From NCBI RefSeq assembly GCF_900129885.1, contig NZ_FQXE01000008.1:145141-209140 (forward strand): a stretch of DNA of 64,000 nt, read 5' to 3'. The stretch comes from Pollutimonas bauzanensis. Its GTDB lineage: Bacteria; Pseudomonadota; Gammaproteobacteria; Burkholderiales; Burkholderiaceae_B. The position numbers and the translations under genes were made by a program. Of the stretch, positions 18,986-28,438 are shown in pieces. The notes below the pieces were generated by a model. The model ran no database searches. It was given only the letters and a program-made list of their open reading frames with translations, and was not told where the DNA came from. Within the stretch, counting starts at the first letter, position 1, and every line of letters begins with the position of its first letter.

Positions 18986-21370
18986 ATGTACCACGCAATT
19001 CCTCCATTCCTGGGGCGCCCCACTGCCGCCCTTGTCTCGTCCGTTTTCGCCACCGCGTATGCCGCGCCGGTGACCGTGGATCTGCCGGCCCAGGCGCTTT
19101 CCGAATCGATCCTGCAATTGGCCAGGCTGTCGGGACGAGGCATTGCCGTGGACAGCGCCCTGGTCGAGGGCAGGCAGGCGCCAGCCGTGAAGGGAGCGAT
19201 GGAACCGCTGACGGCGCTGAACAAGTTGTTGGCGGGCAGCGGGTTGGAAGCGGCGACGGCGGCGGATGGCAATACGGTGATCACCAAGGCGGCGGACGTA
19301 CTGAAGGAAGTGAGGGTGGTCGGGCATGCGCCAAAGGAGGGGACGGCGGACGTTGGCTACAAGATCGAGACAGCGCAATCTGTCGGTCCGTGGGGTAGGC
19401 GGAGGCTGCTCGATACACCGTATTCGATGATGGTTGTGAGCGAAGACTTGATCCAAAATTCGGTAACCGATAGTACAGACCAGCTCTTCCGCATGAACCC
19501 GAGAATTCAGTTGCTCCAGCCCTTCGACATGAATGGCCTGACACGCGTGATGATGCGCGGTTTTCTTATTCAATCGGCCATGGTGGATGGCATGCAAGGC
19601 AATACGTCCGGGCAGGGACTTTTCATCGAAAACGTGGAGCGGATGGAGGCGATGACGGGCCTCTCAGGCTTCATGTATGGCATTGGCAATGTTGGCGGGA
19701 CGCTCAACTACATGACCAAACGCCCTACCGAATCGGCGAAAAGGGATGTCACCGTTGGTAATTACGGCGGTGACCAGTATTTCGCCCATGCCGATCTAGG
19801 CGGACCGATCGATGCTGACGGAAAATTCGCTTACCGATTTAATGCGCTGACCCAGGATGGCGATACGGTGATTAAGGATCAGTCGCTAAAACGCTCCATG
19901 GTTAGCGGCGCTCTGGATTGGCATGTGACAGATCGCTTGTTGCTTGGCATCGACGTTCTGGACGGAAGTTACAAACTAAAGGGAAGGCCGGGGCAATGGG
20001 GCTTTGCAAATTCCCTTACTGCCTTGCCATCGGTTCCCGATACCAAACGGCTGTGGGCGTCTCCGGACAACATGAACAATGTTGACACCGAGCGCTATGG
20101 CGCCAGGGTTCAGTGGGATATCAACGACATATTCGCATTCCGAGCCGGATATGGTTTCCAGAAAGACGAGCGGAATACCATTTATTCGACCTTGACCGTG
20201 ACTGGTGATGCGACTTACTCGCTGGCGAAATCCTTTGTGAGGTCCTACCGAACCGATACCGAAAGCGCCTACGCTTATCTCGAGACGAAGTTCAAGCTGT
20301 TCGACATCGCCAACAAACTGACTGTTGGGGCTAATGGTTACGTCGTGGAGGGCTATGGTGGTTATACCGCTGGAGGCACGTTACCTGCACAGATCGGCAA
20401 TGCCCACACTAATCTCGATTTGTCGAATCCCGATTCCGCTAACGTTGCCTTGCCTGATTTCGACTTTGGGTCATTGCACATGTTAAAGACGGATCGAACG
20501 AGGAGCAAAAATATCATTGTCGGCAACGAAACGATCTTCAACGACAAGTGGTCCATGCTGCTCGGTCTCAACCATGCAAGCTACTTGGTTGAGAACCATG
20601 ACGCACCGACTGGCGCCGTAACAATCAAATACGATAAATCGAAAACAACACCGACAGCATCCTTGTTGTTCAAGCCGCTTCCCTACCTGACAACATATGT
20701 GACGTATATCGAGGCGTTACAGCAGGGGCAGATCGTTTCCGGTGCGAGTTTTACAAACGATGGCGAAATCATGCCACCTTCCGTGAGCAAGCAGTATGAG
20801 GCAGGAGTCAAGGCAGAATTGGGCGGTAGTTTGCTGACCATGTCGCTGTTCCAGATCGAGAAGGCCAATGCCTATAACCAGGATAACGGCAATGGGACAT
20901 TCACCATGTTCCAGAATGGCAGGCAGCGACATCAGGGGGTGGAATTTGCCGCCTCCGGCAAGGCAACTCACGACCTAACCCTGCTCGGGGGATTGACCCT
21001 ATTAGATGCTGAAGTACAGAAAAGCACTAACAACGTCGGCGTCGGAAAGGTGCCGCAGGGCGTCGCGCAAGTCATAGCCAAGGTATACGGTGAATATAAC
21101 TTTCCTTCACTACGTGAGTTGACCGCAACCGGCGGCCTTTACTACACCGGCAAGTCGTATATTGATGCCGCAAATAAATTGGAGGCGCCTTCCTATCTCA
21201 CAATTGACCTTGGTTTACGGTACTCTACGCGCGTAATGGGGCGTCAAACCACCATTCGGGCATTAGTAACCAACCTGACGGATAAACGCTACTGGATGAG
21301 CAATTACACCATTGGCACCATGATGGGGGCACCGAGGGCTGTTTCTGTCTCAGCCTCAATCGCGTTCTGA
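18986..21370 (+). CDS. TonB-dependent outer-membrane receptor with N-terminal STN signalling domain
   Basis: A 794-residue receptor. A signal-peptide-like start (about 1-27, ending ATAYAAP) precedes an STN domain (about 28-105; LPAQALSESILQLARLSGRG) that contacts FecR. A plug (LLDTPYSMMVVSEDLIQNS, then DGMQGNTSGQGLFIENVERME) and a 22-strand barrel ending in SASIAF follow. AAGG precedes the ATG. It imports a ferric siderophore, cobalamin-like or other metal complex and activates the upstream sigma factor. Base composition changes inside the gene: the STN part is GC-rich like the genome, while the barrel falls to about 47-53% GC in sampled lines, suggesting replacement of the ligand-binding portion. 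Confidence 0.93.
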   Translation: MYHAIPPFLGRPTAALVSSVFATAYAAPVTVDLPAQALSESILQLARLSGRGIAVDSALVEGRQAPAVKGAMEPLTALNKLLAGSGLEAATAADGNTVITKAADVLKEVRVVGHAPKEGTADVGYKIETAQSVGPWGRRRLLDTPYSMMVVSEDLIQNSVTDSTDQLFRMNPRIQLLQPFDMNGLTRVMMRGFLIQSAMVDGMQGNTSGQGLFIENVERMEAMTGLSGFMYGIGNVGGTLNYMTKRPTESAKRDVTVGNYGGDQYFAHADLGGPIDADGKFAYRFNALTQDGDTVIKDQSLKRSMVSGALDWHVTDRLLLGIDVLDGSYKLKGRPGQWGFANSLTALPSVPDTKRLWASPDNMNNVDTERYGARVQWDINDIFAFRAGYGFQKDERNTIYSTLTVTGDATYSLAKSFVRSYRTDTESAYAYLETKFKLFDIANKLTVGANGYVVEGYGGYTAGGTLPAQIGNAHTNLDLSNPDSANVALPDFDFGSLHMLKTDRTRSKNIIVGNETIFNDKWSMLLGLNHASYLVENHDAPTGAVTIKYDKSKTTPTASLLFKPLPYLTTYVTYIEALQQGQIVSGASFTNDGEIMPPSVSKQYEAGVKAELGGSLLTMSLFQIEKANAYNQDNGNGTFTMFQNGRQRHQGVEFAASGKATHDLTLLGGLTLLDAEVQKSTNNVGVGKVPQGVAQVIAKVYGEYNFPSLRELTATGGLYYTGKSYIDAANKLEAPSYLTIDLGLRYSTRVMGRQTTIRALVTNLTDKRYWMSNYTIGTMMGAPRAVSVSASIAF

Positions 21371-21391
21371 GGACGCCCCCAGTTTGCAACC

Positions 21392-22522
21392 ATGGCTACC
21401 CGCTATCAGTGCTACTTGCATGTCGCGATGTTCGCGCTTCTCGTTCTAGGCATCGGAAGCAGGGCGTTCTTGCCTTCGGTTATCCGTGCGTCGCAAGAGC
21501 AGGAGAAAGGCGCACATATCGTGCTGCCGATTCGCCATGCGATGTTCGGCGGTGCTATGCCACCGGATGCCTTCGTTACATTGGACGACAGTACGGAGCA
21601 CGTCGATTCGGTCCAGCAATACAACCTGCAGGGCGAGATAGGTGGTTGGTTGTTGCGGAAGGTTTATCCGTCGTTGACAAAGATCGAAACCAGCGGATGG
21701 GGAGCGCAACTGGATCCGGAGATCGTCATGCTACGCCAGCCAGATGTCATTTTTTCTTGGAAGGGGCGTGATAGTGCACTACTGGCAATGGGTTTCCCGC
21801 AACTGGTCGAGTTGGAGAGCTCTCGAGGCAAGCAGGTCGAGAGTCATCTCAAATGGTGGGCATTGTTCGGGCGCATGCTTGGCAAACAGGATAAGGCAAG
21901 GCAACTTTCGCAGCGATACACGAGGCAGCTAGCGGCACTTAAACACGAAATTGTCCAGGCGCACCATCCGTCAGTACTCCTCATCGTTGGCGGATACGAT
22001 GCGGGCTTCTGGCTGCCGACTAATCATCACTACGATGAACGCTTCATCCAGCTCAATGCCAAGCCGCTGCACAAGGGATTATTTGGCGGCAAAGCTACGC
22101 TGGAAAATGTGTTGATGCTCGATCCAGACGTGATCTTTCTCGATACGTCGGCAATCGGCGATCAACTCGTTCCGGCCCAGCTTTACGTCCAGCCCGAATG
22201 GCAGGCCGTGCGCGCCGTGCGCGGCAAGCGTGTCTACCGGATGCCAGATCTGCCGCATTTCAGCATTCCGGTCGAAGATCCCATCCGTCTGCAGTGGTTG
22301 GCGGAAATACTTTATCCACAAGTCATGCCGGCAACCATACGGCAGGAGGTTGTGGCGACAATTTTGGCAGCTTACGACTACCGCATGAGTGAAAATGACA
22401 TCGATACGCTGCTCAATCTGCAAGCCAATCAGGCATCGCAGAACTACCAACGTTTTTTCCGTTCGGAGAATAAATATGTCGAGAACGCTCAGCATCACCG
22501 GCATCGCTATCCATGCCAATAA
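21392..22522 (+). CDS. periplasmic binding protein of a FecCD/BtuCD-type ABC transporter
   Basis: A 376-residue protein matching the Peripla_BP_2 (BtuF/FepB) fold. One hydrophobic N-terminal segment (FALLVLGIGSRAFLPSVI) serves as signal or anchor. IVMLRQPDVIFSWKGRD is the family's first-lobe loop, and a long linker helix and NVLMLDPDVIFLDTSAI follow in the second lobe. It should hand the ligand released by the TonB receptor to the permease at 23577. It lies 21 bases after the receptor, and its 3' end overlaps the radical SAM gene by 47 bases. GC is lower than in the flanks. Confidence 0.88.
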   Translation: MATRYQCYLHVAMFALLVLGIGSRAFLPSVIRASQEQEKGAHIVLPIRHAMFGGAMPPDAFVTLDDSTEHVDSVQQYNLQGEIGGWLLRKVYPSLTKIETSGWGAQLDPEIVMLRQPDVIFSWKGRDSALLAMGFPQLVELESSRGKQVESHLKWWALFGRMLGKQDKARQLSQRYTRQLAALKHEIVQAHHPSVLLIVGGYDAGFWLPTNHHYDERFIQLNAKPLHKGLFGGKATLENVLMLDPDVIFLDTSAIGDQLVPAQLYVQPEWQAVRAVRGKRVYRMPDLPHFSIPVEDPIRLQWLAEILYPQVMPATIRQEVVATILAAYDYRMSENDIDTLLNLQANQASQNYQRFFRSENKYVENAQHHRHRYPCQ

Positions 22523-23495
22523 CACATCTTGCGCTTACCATTGCCGTTACTGCCAATTAGCAACATCGAAGCCCAAGTCGGTTAGTTTTACCCGCCATGC
22601 CGCGCTAGTCGAACGCTTTATCGACTGGCAGGCAGCGAACGCGGTGGAACCGTTCGAAGTGTGGCCGTGGTATGGCAACAGCTATGAACACGATCTGCCG
22701 ACGTTGGCCGGCATATTGCGTCTGGATCAGCGCCTGGGGCGCGAGCATAAAGTGCTTCTGCTCGGTGGACTGCGGCATCGCACTCGATCCGAAATGCACG
22801 AATTTCTCGAAGCGCGCTGCGAATTGGGCATCGATACGCTAGTCGCTACCTTCAGCGGCCATGGCGAGCGTCATGACCACTGGAATAATAAGGCTGACAA
22901 CTACCGTTTTCAAATCGACAGCCTACATCTAGCGGCGGAAATGGGCATGGAACTGCAGCAACGCATTCTGCTGATGCGCAATGATTTGTCAGGGCTCGAA
23001 TCAGTGTTGAACGACCTCGATGAAATCGACAGCCGGCGATTTACCCGCTGGGCAATCCCAATGTTCTACAGCGGCCGCGCTAGACACTTGGAGAGCGAAC
23101 GACTGACAGTGGACGACTTTGTCGGGCTTTCCTCGCGCCTACGGGCCTGTTTGCGTGAGGACTGGCCGAACTGGCAATCCGAGCGGCAATGGATGGATCA
23201 GGTTTGCAGCGGTGCCGACGAAGCCCAACGCACCTCCCTATTCTTTGCCGTGACGGAAGCCAGCCTGGAATGGGCAGAGCGCCATAGTTGCGAGGAAATC
23301 CTGGCCAGCCTAGAAGCGCGATACCGGGAAAGTGCCAGCCGTCTGCCGTCAACGCGGGCTCTTGCCGAGCGTTACGGCGACAAGAACAACGAACGCGTCT
23401 ATTTCAACCTCAGACAGATGGAGCGTCTATGGATGGAGCGCCATCTGCAAATGCATCCCGCGAATGCCGACAGGGTGTCCACTCTCTTTGCCTAA
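22476..23495 (+). CDS. radical SAM enzyme within the TonB/ABC uptake operon
   Basis: A 339-residue protein. ATG at 22476 has a GGAG seven bases upstream, inside the end of the binding-protein gene. The canonical C19-x3-C23-x2-C26 cluster motif (TSCAYHCRYCQL) binds the [4Fe-4S] cluster that cleaves S-adenosylmethionine; an aromatic residue precedes the last cysteine as in many members. No extra C-terminal cysteine cluster (SPASM) is seen. It is shorter than, and unlike, the ChuW/HutW anaerobic haem-degrading enzymes. Its position between binding protein and permease suggests it processes the imported ligand or makes a cofactor for it. I do not recognise the subfamily. Confidence 0.82.
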   Translation: MSRTLSITGIAIHANNTSCAYHCRYCQLATSKPKSVSFTRHAALVERFIDWQAANAVEPFEVWPWYGNSYEHDLPTLAGILRLDQRLGREHKVLLLGGLRHRTRSEMHEFLEARCELGIDTLVATFSGHGERHDHWNNKADNYRFQIDSLHLAAEMGMELQQRILLMRNDLSGLESVLNDLDEIDSRRFTRWAIPMFYSGRARHLESERLTVDDFVGLSSRLRACLREDWPNWQSERQWMDQVCSGADEAQRTSLFFAVTEASLEWAERHSCEEILASLEARYRESASRLPSTRALAERYGDKNNERVYFNLRQMERLWMERHLQMHPANADRVSTLFA

Positions 23496-23576
23496 GCACT
23501 CTTAAAAGTTTTGCATGCGGAGGTCGGTAGAACGTCGACTTCTAGGTGAACAGAATAAGACATTCACGATACGTCC

Positions 23577-24668
23577 ATGACCATATCTACCCAACCCTTG
23601 TGTGCCAATCCGATAGGAAGCGCAAAAGCCCGCGACGGTCGTCGCTCGCCCTTCATCCTTGCCGATCTGTTGATCTTGCTGCTCTTCGTTGCTCTGTTGG
23701 CGCTGATGGTCTTTTCGCTGGTCCTTGGCCGCTATCCGGTGCCGATTCCAGAGATCATCAAGATTGTGGCGACCACAGGCTTCAACGAAACTCGCCCCTA
23801 TACCGACAAGGCCTGGGTGGTGATCGAGATCGTACGCATGCCGCGCATCCTCGGCGTAACGCTGTGCGGCATGGGCCTGGCGATGGCGGGGGCGGCGATG
23901 CAGGGCGTGTTCCGCAACCCGCTGGTCGGACCGGAGGTGGCCGGCGTCTCCTCGGGCGCGGCATTTGGCGGGGTGTTGGCAATCATGTTTTCCTTGCCGA
24001 TGGCCGGGGTAGTCGGCCTGGCTTTTGGCTTCGGCATGGGAGCGCTGGCCGTAGCCTTTGGCCTGTCCAAGCTGGCCGGCAAGAGCAGCATACTGGGGCT
24101 GGTGCTGGCCGGCGTAATCGTCGGCGGCTTTTTCGGCGCGCTGACCGGCATGGCCCAGTACGTAGCCGATCCACAAGCCAAACTGCCGTCCATCGTCTAC
24201 TGGCTGCTTGGCAGCTTTGTTGGGCTGACTTATGAAAAGGTAGCCATCGTGGCCGGCGTCACGCTGTTTGCAGGCACCCTGCTACTGATGTTGCGCTGGC
24301 GGATCAATCTGCTGTCGCTGGGCGAAGTGGATGCAGAGGCACTTGGAGTCAAGGTCGAAACCCTGCGCTGGTGCATTGTCGCACTGGTGGCACTGCTGGT
24401 AGCGGCCCAGGTGTCAGTATCGGGCGGCGTCAACTGGGTAGGACTGATCATTCCGCACATCGCCCGCATGCTGGTCGGGCCCGAGCATACGCGGCTGCTA
24501 CCTGCTTCGGCACTGCTGGGTGGCATCTACCTGCTGGCGATGGATGACATTGCCCGTAGCATCACGGCACAGGAAATTCCTATCGGCCTGCTCACCGCCC
24601 TGGTGGGTACTCCAGTGTTTGGCTTCCTGTTCTGGAAGATGCACGGCAAGGGGTGGAATCGTGAGTAA
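23577..24668 (+). CDS. FecCD-family ABC transporter permease
   Basis: A 363-residue permease with about ten membrane segments. Family motifs include RMPRILGVTLCGMGLAMAGA, FRNPLVGPEVAGVSSGA, a SLGEVDAEALGV coupling region and GLIIPHIARMLVGPEHT near the C-terminus. It moves siderophore, haem or cobalamin-type ligands across the inner membrane as a homodimer with the ATPase encoded next, which it overlaps by eight bases. Unlike the preceding three genes its GC content is back to the genome level. Confidence 0.94.
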   Translation: MTISTQPLCANPIGSAKARDGRRSPFILADLLILLLFVALLALMVFSLVLGRYPVPIPEIIKIVATTGFNETRPYTDKAWVVIEIVRMPRILGVTLCGMGLAMAGAAMQGVFRNPLVGPEVAGVSSGAAFGGVLAIMFSLPMAGVVGLAFGFGMGALAVAFGLSKLAGKSSILGLVLAGVIVGGFFGALTGMAQYVADPQAKLPSIVYWLLGSFVGLTYEKVAIVAGVTLFAGTLLLMLRWRINLLSLGEVDAEALGVKVETLRWCIVALVALLVAAQVSVSGGVNWVGLIIPHIARMLVGPEHTRLLPASALLGGIYLLAMDDIARSITAQEIPIGLLTALVGTPVFGFLFWKMHGKGWNRE

Positions 24669-25473
24669 TCGTCCCAAGGGTTTCGCAACGATGAACGGCG
24701 GACTGGCAATCCGGTTGGCCACTGTCGGCTACACCTACGATCCCAAAATACCGGCCGTATTGCGCGACTACTCGGCCGAGGTGAAGCAAGGCAGCGTTTT
24801 CGCCGTGCTCGGCCCCAATGGCCGGGGTAAGACGACCTTGCTCAAGCTCTTGCTGGGAGCATTGAAGCCGCAACACGGAAGCATCACCATCAATGGGCAG
24901 ATCGCCTTCGTGCCGCAGCTGTTCCAGGTCAGCTTTCCCTACCGGGTACTGGACATGGTGTTGATGGGCCGGGCACGTCAGATCGGGTTGTTTTCCCTGC
25001 CGTCACGGCAGGACGAAGCGGCGGCACTGGAAGCGCTTGACCGGCTGGGCCTGGCCGAACTGGCCGAGCGCAGTTTCGACGAACTATCCGGCGGACAACG
25101 GCAACTGGTCATCTTCGCACGGGCACTGGCCAGCGGCGCCGACATCCTGGTACTCGACGAGCCGACCTCGGCGCTCGACCTCAAGAATCAGGGCACCGTC
25201 CTCGAATGGATAGCCCGTCTGCGTAAGGAAGGCCTGACGGTGATCTTCACGACCCACCATCCCCACCACGCCCATGCCGTGGCCGACCAGGCCCTGCTGA
25301 TGTTCGGCGCGGAAGACTATGTCTGCGGCGCCATCGACGCGGTGTTGACCGAGGCGAACCTGCGCCGGCTCTACGGCATGCCCTTGCGCCAGGTCAGTTT
25401 CGAGTTCGAGGGGCGAGCCATGGAAACCCTGGTGCCGGTCTTTACCGGCCTGCGGCTCGGGACTGCTGCCTGA
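24661..25473 (+). CDS. ABC transporter ATP-binding protein, FecE/BtuD type
   Basis: A 270-residue ATPase. Walker A is GPNGRGKTT (an arginine where serine or alanine is common), the signature is LSGGQRQLVIFARALASG, Walker B is ILVLDEPTSALDLKNQ and the switch histidine lies in VIFTTHHPHHA. GTG at 24661 was chosen because AAGGGG lies seven bases upstream and the gene then overlaps the permease stop; ATG at 24691 is an alternative. It energises import with the FecCD permease and closes the operon. Confidence 0.93.
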   Translation: MSNRPKGFATMNGGLAIRLATVGYTYDPKIPAVLRDYSAEVKQGSVFAVLGPNGRGKTTLLKLLLGALKPQHGSITINGQIAFVPQLFQVSFPYRVLDMVLMGRARQIGLFSLPSRQDEAAALEALDRLGLAELAERSFDELSGGQRQLVIFARALASGADILVLDEPTSALDLKNQGTVLEWIARLRKEGLTVIFTTHHPHHAHAVADQALLMFGAEDYVCGAIDAVLTEANLRRLYGMPLRQVSFEFEGRAMETLVPVFTGLRLGTAA

Positions 25474-25581
25474 TCACGGACCTTGGCCTGGGCCGACAGC
25501 CGTTTGGCAATCGAAGTTGCATGAGCGTCTTTACTCTTGCGTCAAACCGAAACTCGATCGCATGGTTCGACCCCAAATACA

Positions 25582-27033
25582 TCAGCCTCGCTCGAAAGGA
25601 TATCGATGCGCCCACGGCGCCACGTCCTCCAGCCCTTTCGCCAGTCTCAGCAACGTATCCTCGTCGCCATAAGCGCCCAAGAACTGTACGCCAACGGGCA
25701 GGCCTTGGTCCTCGGTAAAGTAAATAGGCACTGAGATCGCTGGCTGCCCGGATGCGTTGGAAATGGCCACAAAAGGGTTGTAAGCGCATGAGCGGCGGCG
25801 GAATTCAAGAAACTCGGCGTCGCGGGGAAGGAGCCCATGCCGCGCGGAGGCGACAGGAACCGTAGGAAGCAGTACGAGGTCATAGCGCTCCATGTATTGA
25901 CCCAGCTGACGGCCGATTTTACGGAACACGCCCAGCGCGGAAATATAATCGTGCGCGCCCAGCGTACGCGAATACTTCAGTCCGTCTTCAATGGCGAATT
26001 CGAGCTCGCCCTCCTTCAAGGGGTAGCCCCGCTTCCCGGTCACCGCAAGCACCGTGCTATGGATGGAAAGAGCCAGAACGCGCGCATGCGCTGCCGCGTA
26101 TGCGGCGTAGTCCAGGTCGGCAGGCGCTTGCTCAACGACTTCATGGCCAAGCTTGCGGCACTGCTCAGCGGCGTAGTGCAAGGCTTTCATCGTGTGCGAA
26201 TCAATCGGATCGCAACCGTCCCATCCATCGGTCCAGAGCGCAATTTTAAGGGGGCGGTCGAACTTCAGCTCAAGCCGTTCGAGGTAACTGCCGGTCGGTG
26301 TGGGCGCGGCAAAGGGCGCGCCCGCGTCCGGACCGCCGACCGCGTCAAGCGCGGCAGCCGTATCGCGCACAGACCGGCTCAGGAAACCATCACAGATCAG
26401 GTCTCCCCATGCGTCGCCATCATTTGGCCCCATGGGAAAACGCCCGCGTGATGTCTTAAGCCCAACCAATCCGCAGTTCGCAGCGGGAATCCGTATCGAT
26501 CCGCCGCCATCCGAGCCATGAGCAACCGGCACGATGCCAGCCGCAACCGCGGCGGCCGCACCGCCGCTGGATCCGCCGCAAGACAGTTCGAGCTTCCACG
26601 GATTGAGGGTATTGCCGCCATTTGCGACCGCCTCGGTGGTCGGCCCCATACATAGTTCTGGCACGGCTGTTCGCGCAAACGGAATAAAGCCCGCCGCCTC
26701 AACGCGATCTGCGAAAGTCGAATTTTGTCCGTATGTCATGGGTCCGAGAAAATTTGAACCAATGGACGATTCAAATCGCGTGGAGGCCAGGCCGGAATCC
26801 TTATAAAGAAATGGAACACCTGAAAAGACGGACCGATCGAGCTTCGCATCATGTCGCCGCGCAAGCGCCAAGGACTCCTCGAACTTCGGGAACTTCAAGA
26901 AATTCAGTCGCTTGTGCGCGCTTTGCGCCAGTCCGATGGCAATGGACATCGCCTCTTCGGCCGACGCTTCCCCGCGCTTTATCAGATCCGCCAATCCAAT
27001 CGCATCAAGATCCTGATACGCCGTCACATTCAT
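25582..27033 (-). CDS. amidase (amidase-signature family)
   Basis: A 483-residue enzyme with the Ser-cisSer-Lys triad of the amidase-signature family: the lysine in VPFLYKDSG, and the serines in LSCGGSSGGAAAAVAAGIVP with GSDGGGSIRIPAA following. It hydrolyses carboxamides to acid and ammonia. It is the last gene of the LivHMGFK-type operon, 27 bases after a second amidase, so the substrate is probably an amide taken up by that transporter. Which amide cannot be told from sequence. Confidence 0.92.
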   Translation of the reverse strand: MNVTAYQDLDAIGLADLIKRGEASAEEAMSIAIGLAQSAHKRLNFLKFPKFEESLALARRHDAKLDRSVFSGVPFLYKDSGLASTRFESSIGSNFLGPMTYGQNSTFADRVEAAGFIPFARTAVPELCMGPTTEAVANGGNTLNPWKLELSCGGSSGGAAAAVAAGIVPVAHGSDGGGSIRIPAANCGLVGLKTSRGRFPMGPNDGDAWGDLICDGFLSRSVRDTAAALDAVGGPDAGAPFAAPTPTGSYLERLELKFDRPLKIALWTDGWDGCDPIDSHTMKALHYAAEQCRKLGHEVVEQAPADLDYAAYAAAHARVLALSIHSTVLAVTGKRGYPLKEGELEFAIEDGLKYSRTLGAHDYISALGVFRKIGRQLGQYMERYDLVLLPTVPVASARHGLLPRDAEFLEFRRRSCAYNPFVAISNASGQPAISVPIYFTEDQGLPVGVQFLGAYGDEDTLLRLAKGLEDVAPWAHRYPFERG

Positions 27034-27060
27034 AATGTCTCCGATTAAAAGTGCCTGGTG

Positions 27061-28383
27061 CTAATGTGCCTCAAGCCGGCTGGCCACTTGGTACAGTGTC
27101 GCCTCGTCATGCCATTTTCCAATGAGCTGCAGACCTACAGGCATGCCTTCTTCATCCTGCATGAAAGGCACCGACAAGCTTGGATGCCCCGAGAAGTTCG
27201 TTGGCGCCGTCGATCTGGTCAATAACCACGGAGTCGAATAATCTTCGTCGTTAATGCGAGTAGTGCGCTCATCGATCAAAGGCGCCGTAACGCCGCATGT
27301 CGGTGTCAGCAATACATCCACGTTTTCCAATACCTTGTCAAAACAGGCTTGCGCGGTGCTTTGATACTTGAGACTACGAAGATACTCTGACGCCAGCACA
27401 CCTTTGCCAGTCAACAGCCTGTCTTGCACTTCCTTGATAAAAGGCGCTTGAGCATTCAGTGCATCTTCGTGCTGTGCATAAGCCTCTGTCTTCAGGACTA
27501 ATTGTTGTGCGTTGTAGATTTCGTAAATATTGTCGATCTCTACTGATTTCACCACGGCGCCCGCGGCCTCGAGCGCTTGACGCGCGGCCAACATGCTGCG
27601 ACTCACCGCAGGCGATATATATTCGGAATAAAACGTGCCGGGCACACCAATGACCAGGCCGCGAATACTCTGGCCAATCTTGGAGGAAAAGGCGCCTAGT
27701 GGGCTATCCGACATGACTTCCAGCAGGAGCGCATTGTCTTGCACGCATGTGCTGATCGGCCCCACATGATCAAGTGTTTCCGAAAGGGGGAACACCCCCT
27801 GCCTGGAGATGAGCCCCAACGTGGCTTTCATCCCCACCACGCCACACAGTGCTGCGGGCAGCCGTATGGAAGCGCTCGTATCCGTTCCTACCGATCCGTA
27901 CGCCAAACCAGCCGCAACCGATGCTGCGGAGCCGCTGCTTGAGCCACCAGGAACACGCGAGGGATTCCGTGGGTTCCGTACCGCTCCAAAGAAAGACCGA
28001 TCGCCGGTCGATCCGTACGCGAACTGATGAGTATTCGCCTTGCCGATAATAATCGCCCCCGCCTTCCTTAGCAGGCGCACGACCTCTGCATCATCCTTGG
28101 AGACATGCTCGGCGTATTGTTCCGCGCCCATGGTCGTGCGGTAGCCGGCCACGTCAATAAGGTCTTTGATCGCGATCGGCACCCCCGCCAGCGCCCCTGC
28201 TTCCTTGCCGGAAGCGAGCTGCGCCTGAGCTGCCTTAGCCTCGGCCCGCGCCTGATCCGCCATGACGGTTATATAGGCATTGATCGATGACGATTCGATA
28301 TCCGCCAGCAGCTTGTCCACGATATCAACGGGCGAGCACTCCCCCTTGCGATAGGCCCTCGCAAGATCCGCTATGCTTTTCAT
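27061..28383 (-). CDS. amidase (GatA-like, amidase-signature family)
   Basis: A 440-residue amidase. ATG at 28383 begins MKSIADLARAYRKGE, the usual family start; the longer frame upstream overlaps the hairpin and the binding-protein gene and is not credible. The triad is lysine in IAIKDLIDVAG plus the serines of PGGSSSGSAASVAAG, with GTDTSASIRLPAA after them. It shares only the family core with the amidase downstream, so the two may act in sequence or on different amides. A strong terminator-like hairpin lies just upstream, so its expression should be lower than that of the transporter genes. Confidence 0.92.
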   Translation of the reverse strand: MKSIADLARAYRKGECSPVDIVDKLLADIESSSINAYITVMADQARAEAKAAQAQLASGKEAGALAGVPIAIKDLIDVAGYRTTMGAEQYAEHVSKDDAEVVRLLRKAGAIIIGKANTHQFAYGSTGDRSFFGAVRNPRNPSRVPGGSSSGSAASVAAGLAYGSVGTDTSASIRLPAALCGVVGMKATLGLISRQGVFPLSETLDHVGPISTCVQDNALLLEVMSDSPLGAFSSKIGQSIRGLVIGVPGTFYSEYISPAVSRSMLAARQALEAAGAVVKSVEIDNIYEIYNAQQLVLKTEAYAQHEDALNAQAPFIKEVQDRLLTGKGVLASEYLRSLKYQSTAQACFDKVLENVDVLLTPTCGVTAPLIDERTTRINDEDYSTPWLLTRSTAPTNFSGHPSLSVPFMQDEEGMPVGLQLIGKWHDEATLYQVASRLEAH

Positions 28384-28393
28384 TACTTGAATT

Positions 28394-28427
28394 CCAAAAA
28401 ACACGGCCTGCCCGAAACGGGCAGGCC
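28394..28427 (-). terminator. rho-independent terminator or attenuator after the binding-protein gene
   Basis: On the minus strand a perfect ten-base-pair stem (GGCCTGCCCG / CGGGCAGGCC, plus-strand 28405-28414 and 28418-28427) with a three-base loop is followed by GTG and six T residues. It sits between the binding-protein stop at 28439 and the amidase start at 28383. It would stop most transcripts after the transporter genes and lower amidase expression. Confidence 0.75.
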
Positions 28428-28438
28428 AGACACGCCAC

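Noticed and set aside
22476-23495. calling the radical SAM protein a ChuW/HutW haem-degrading enzyme
   Set aside because: It is about 100 residues shorter and does not show the HemN-like features of that group.
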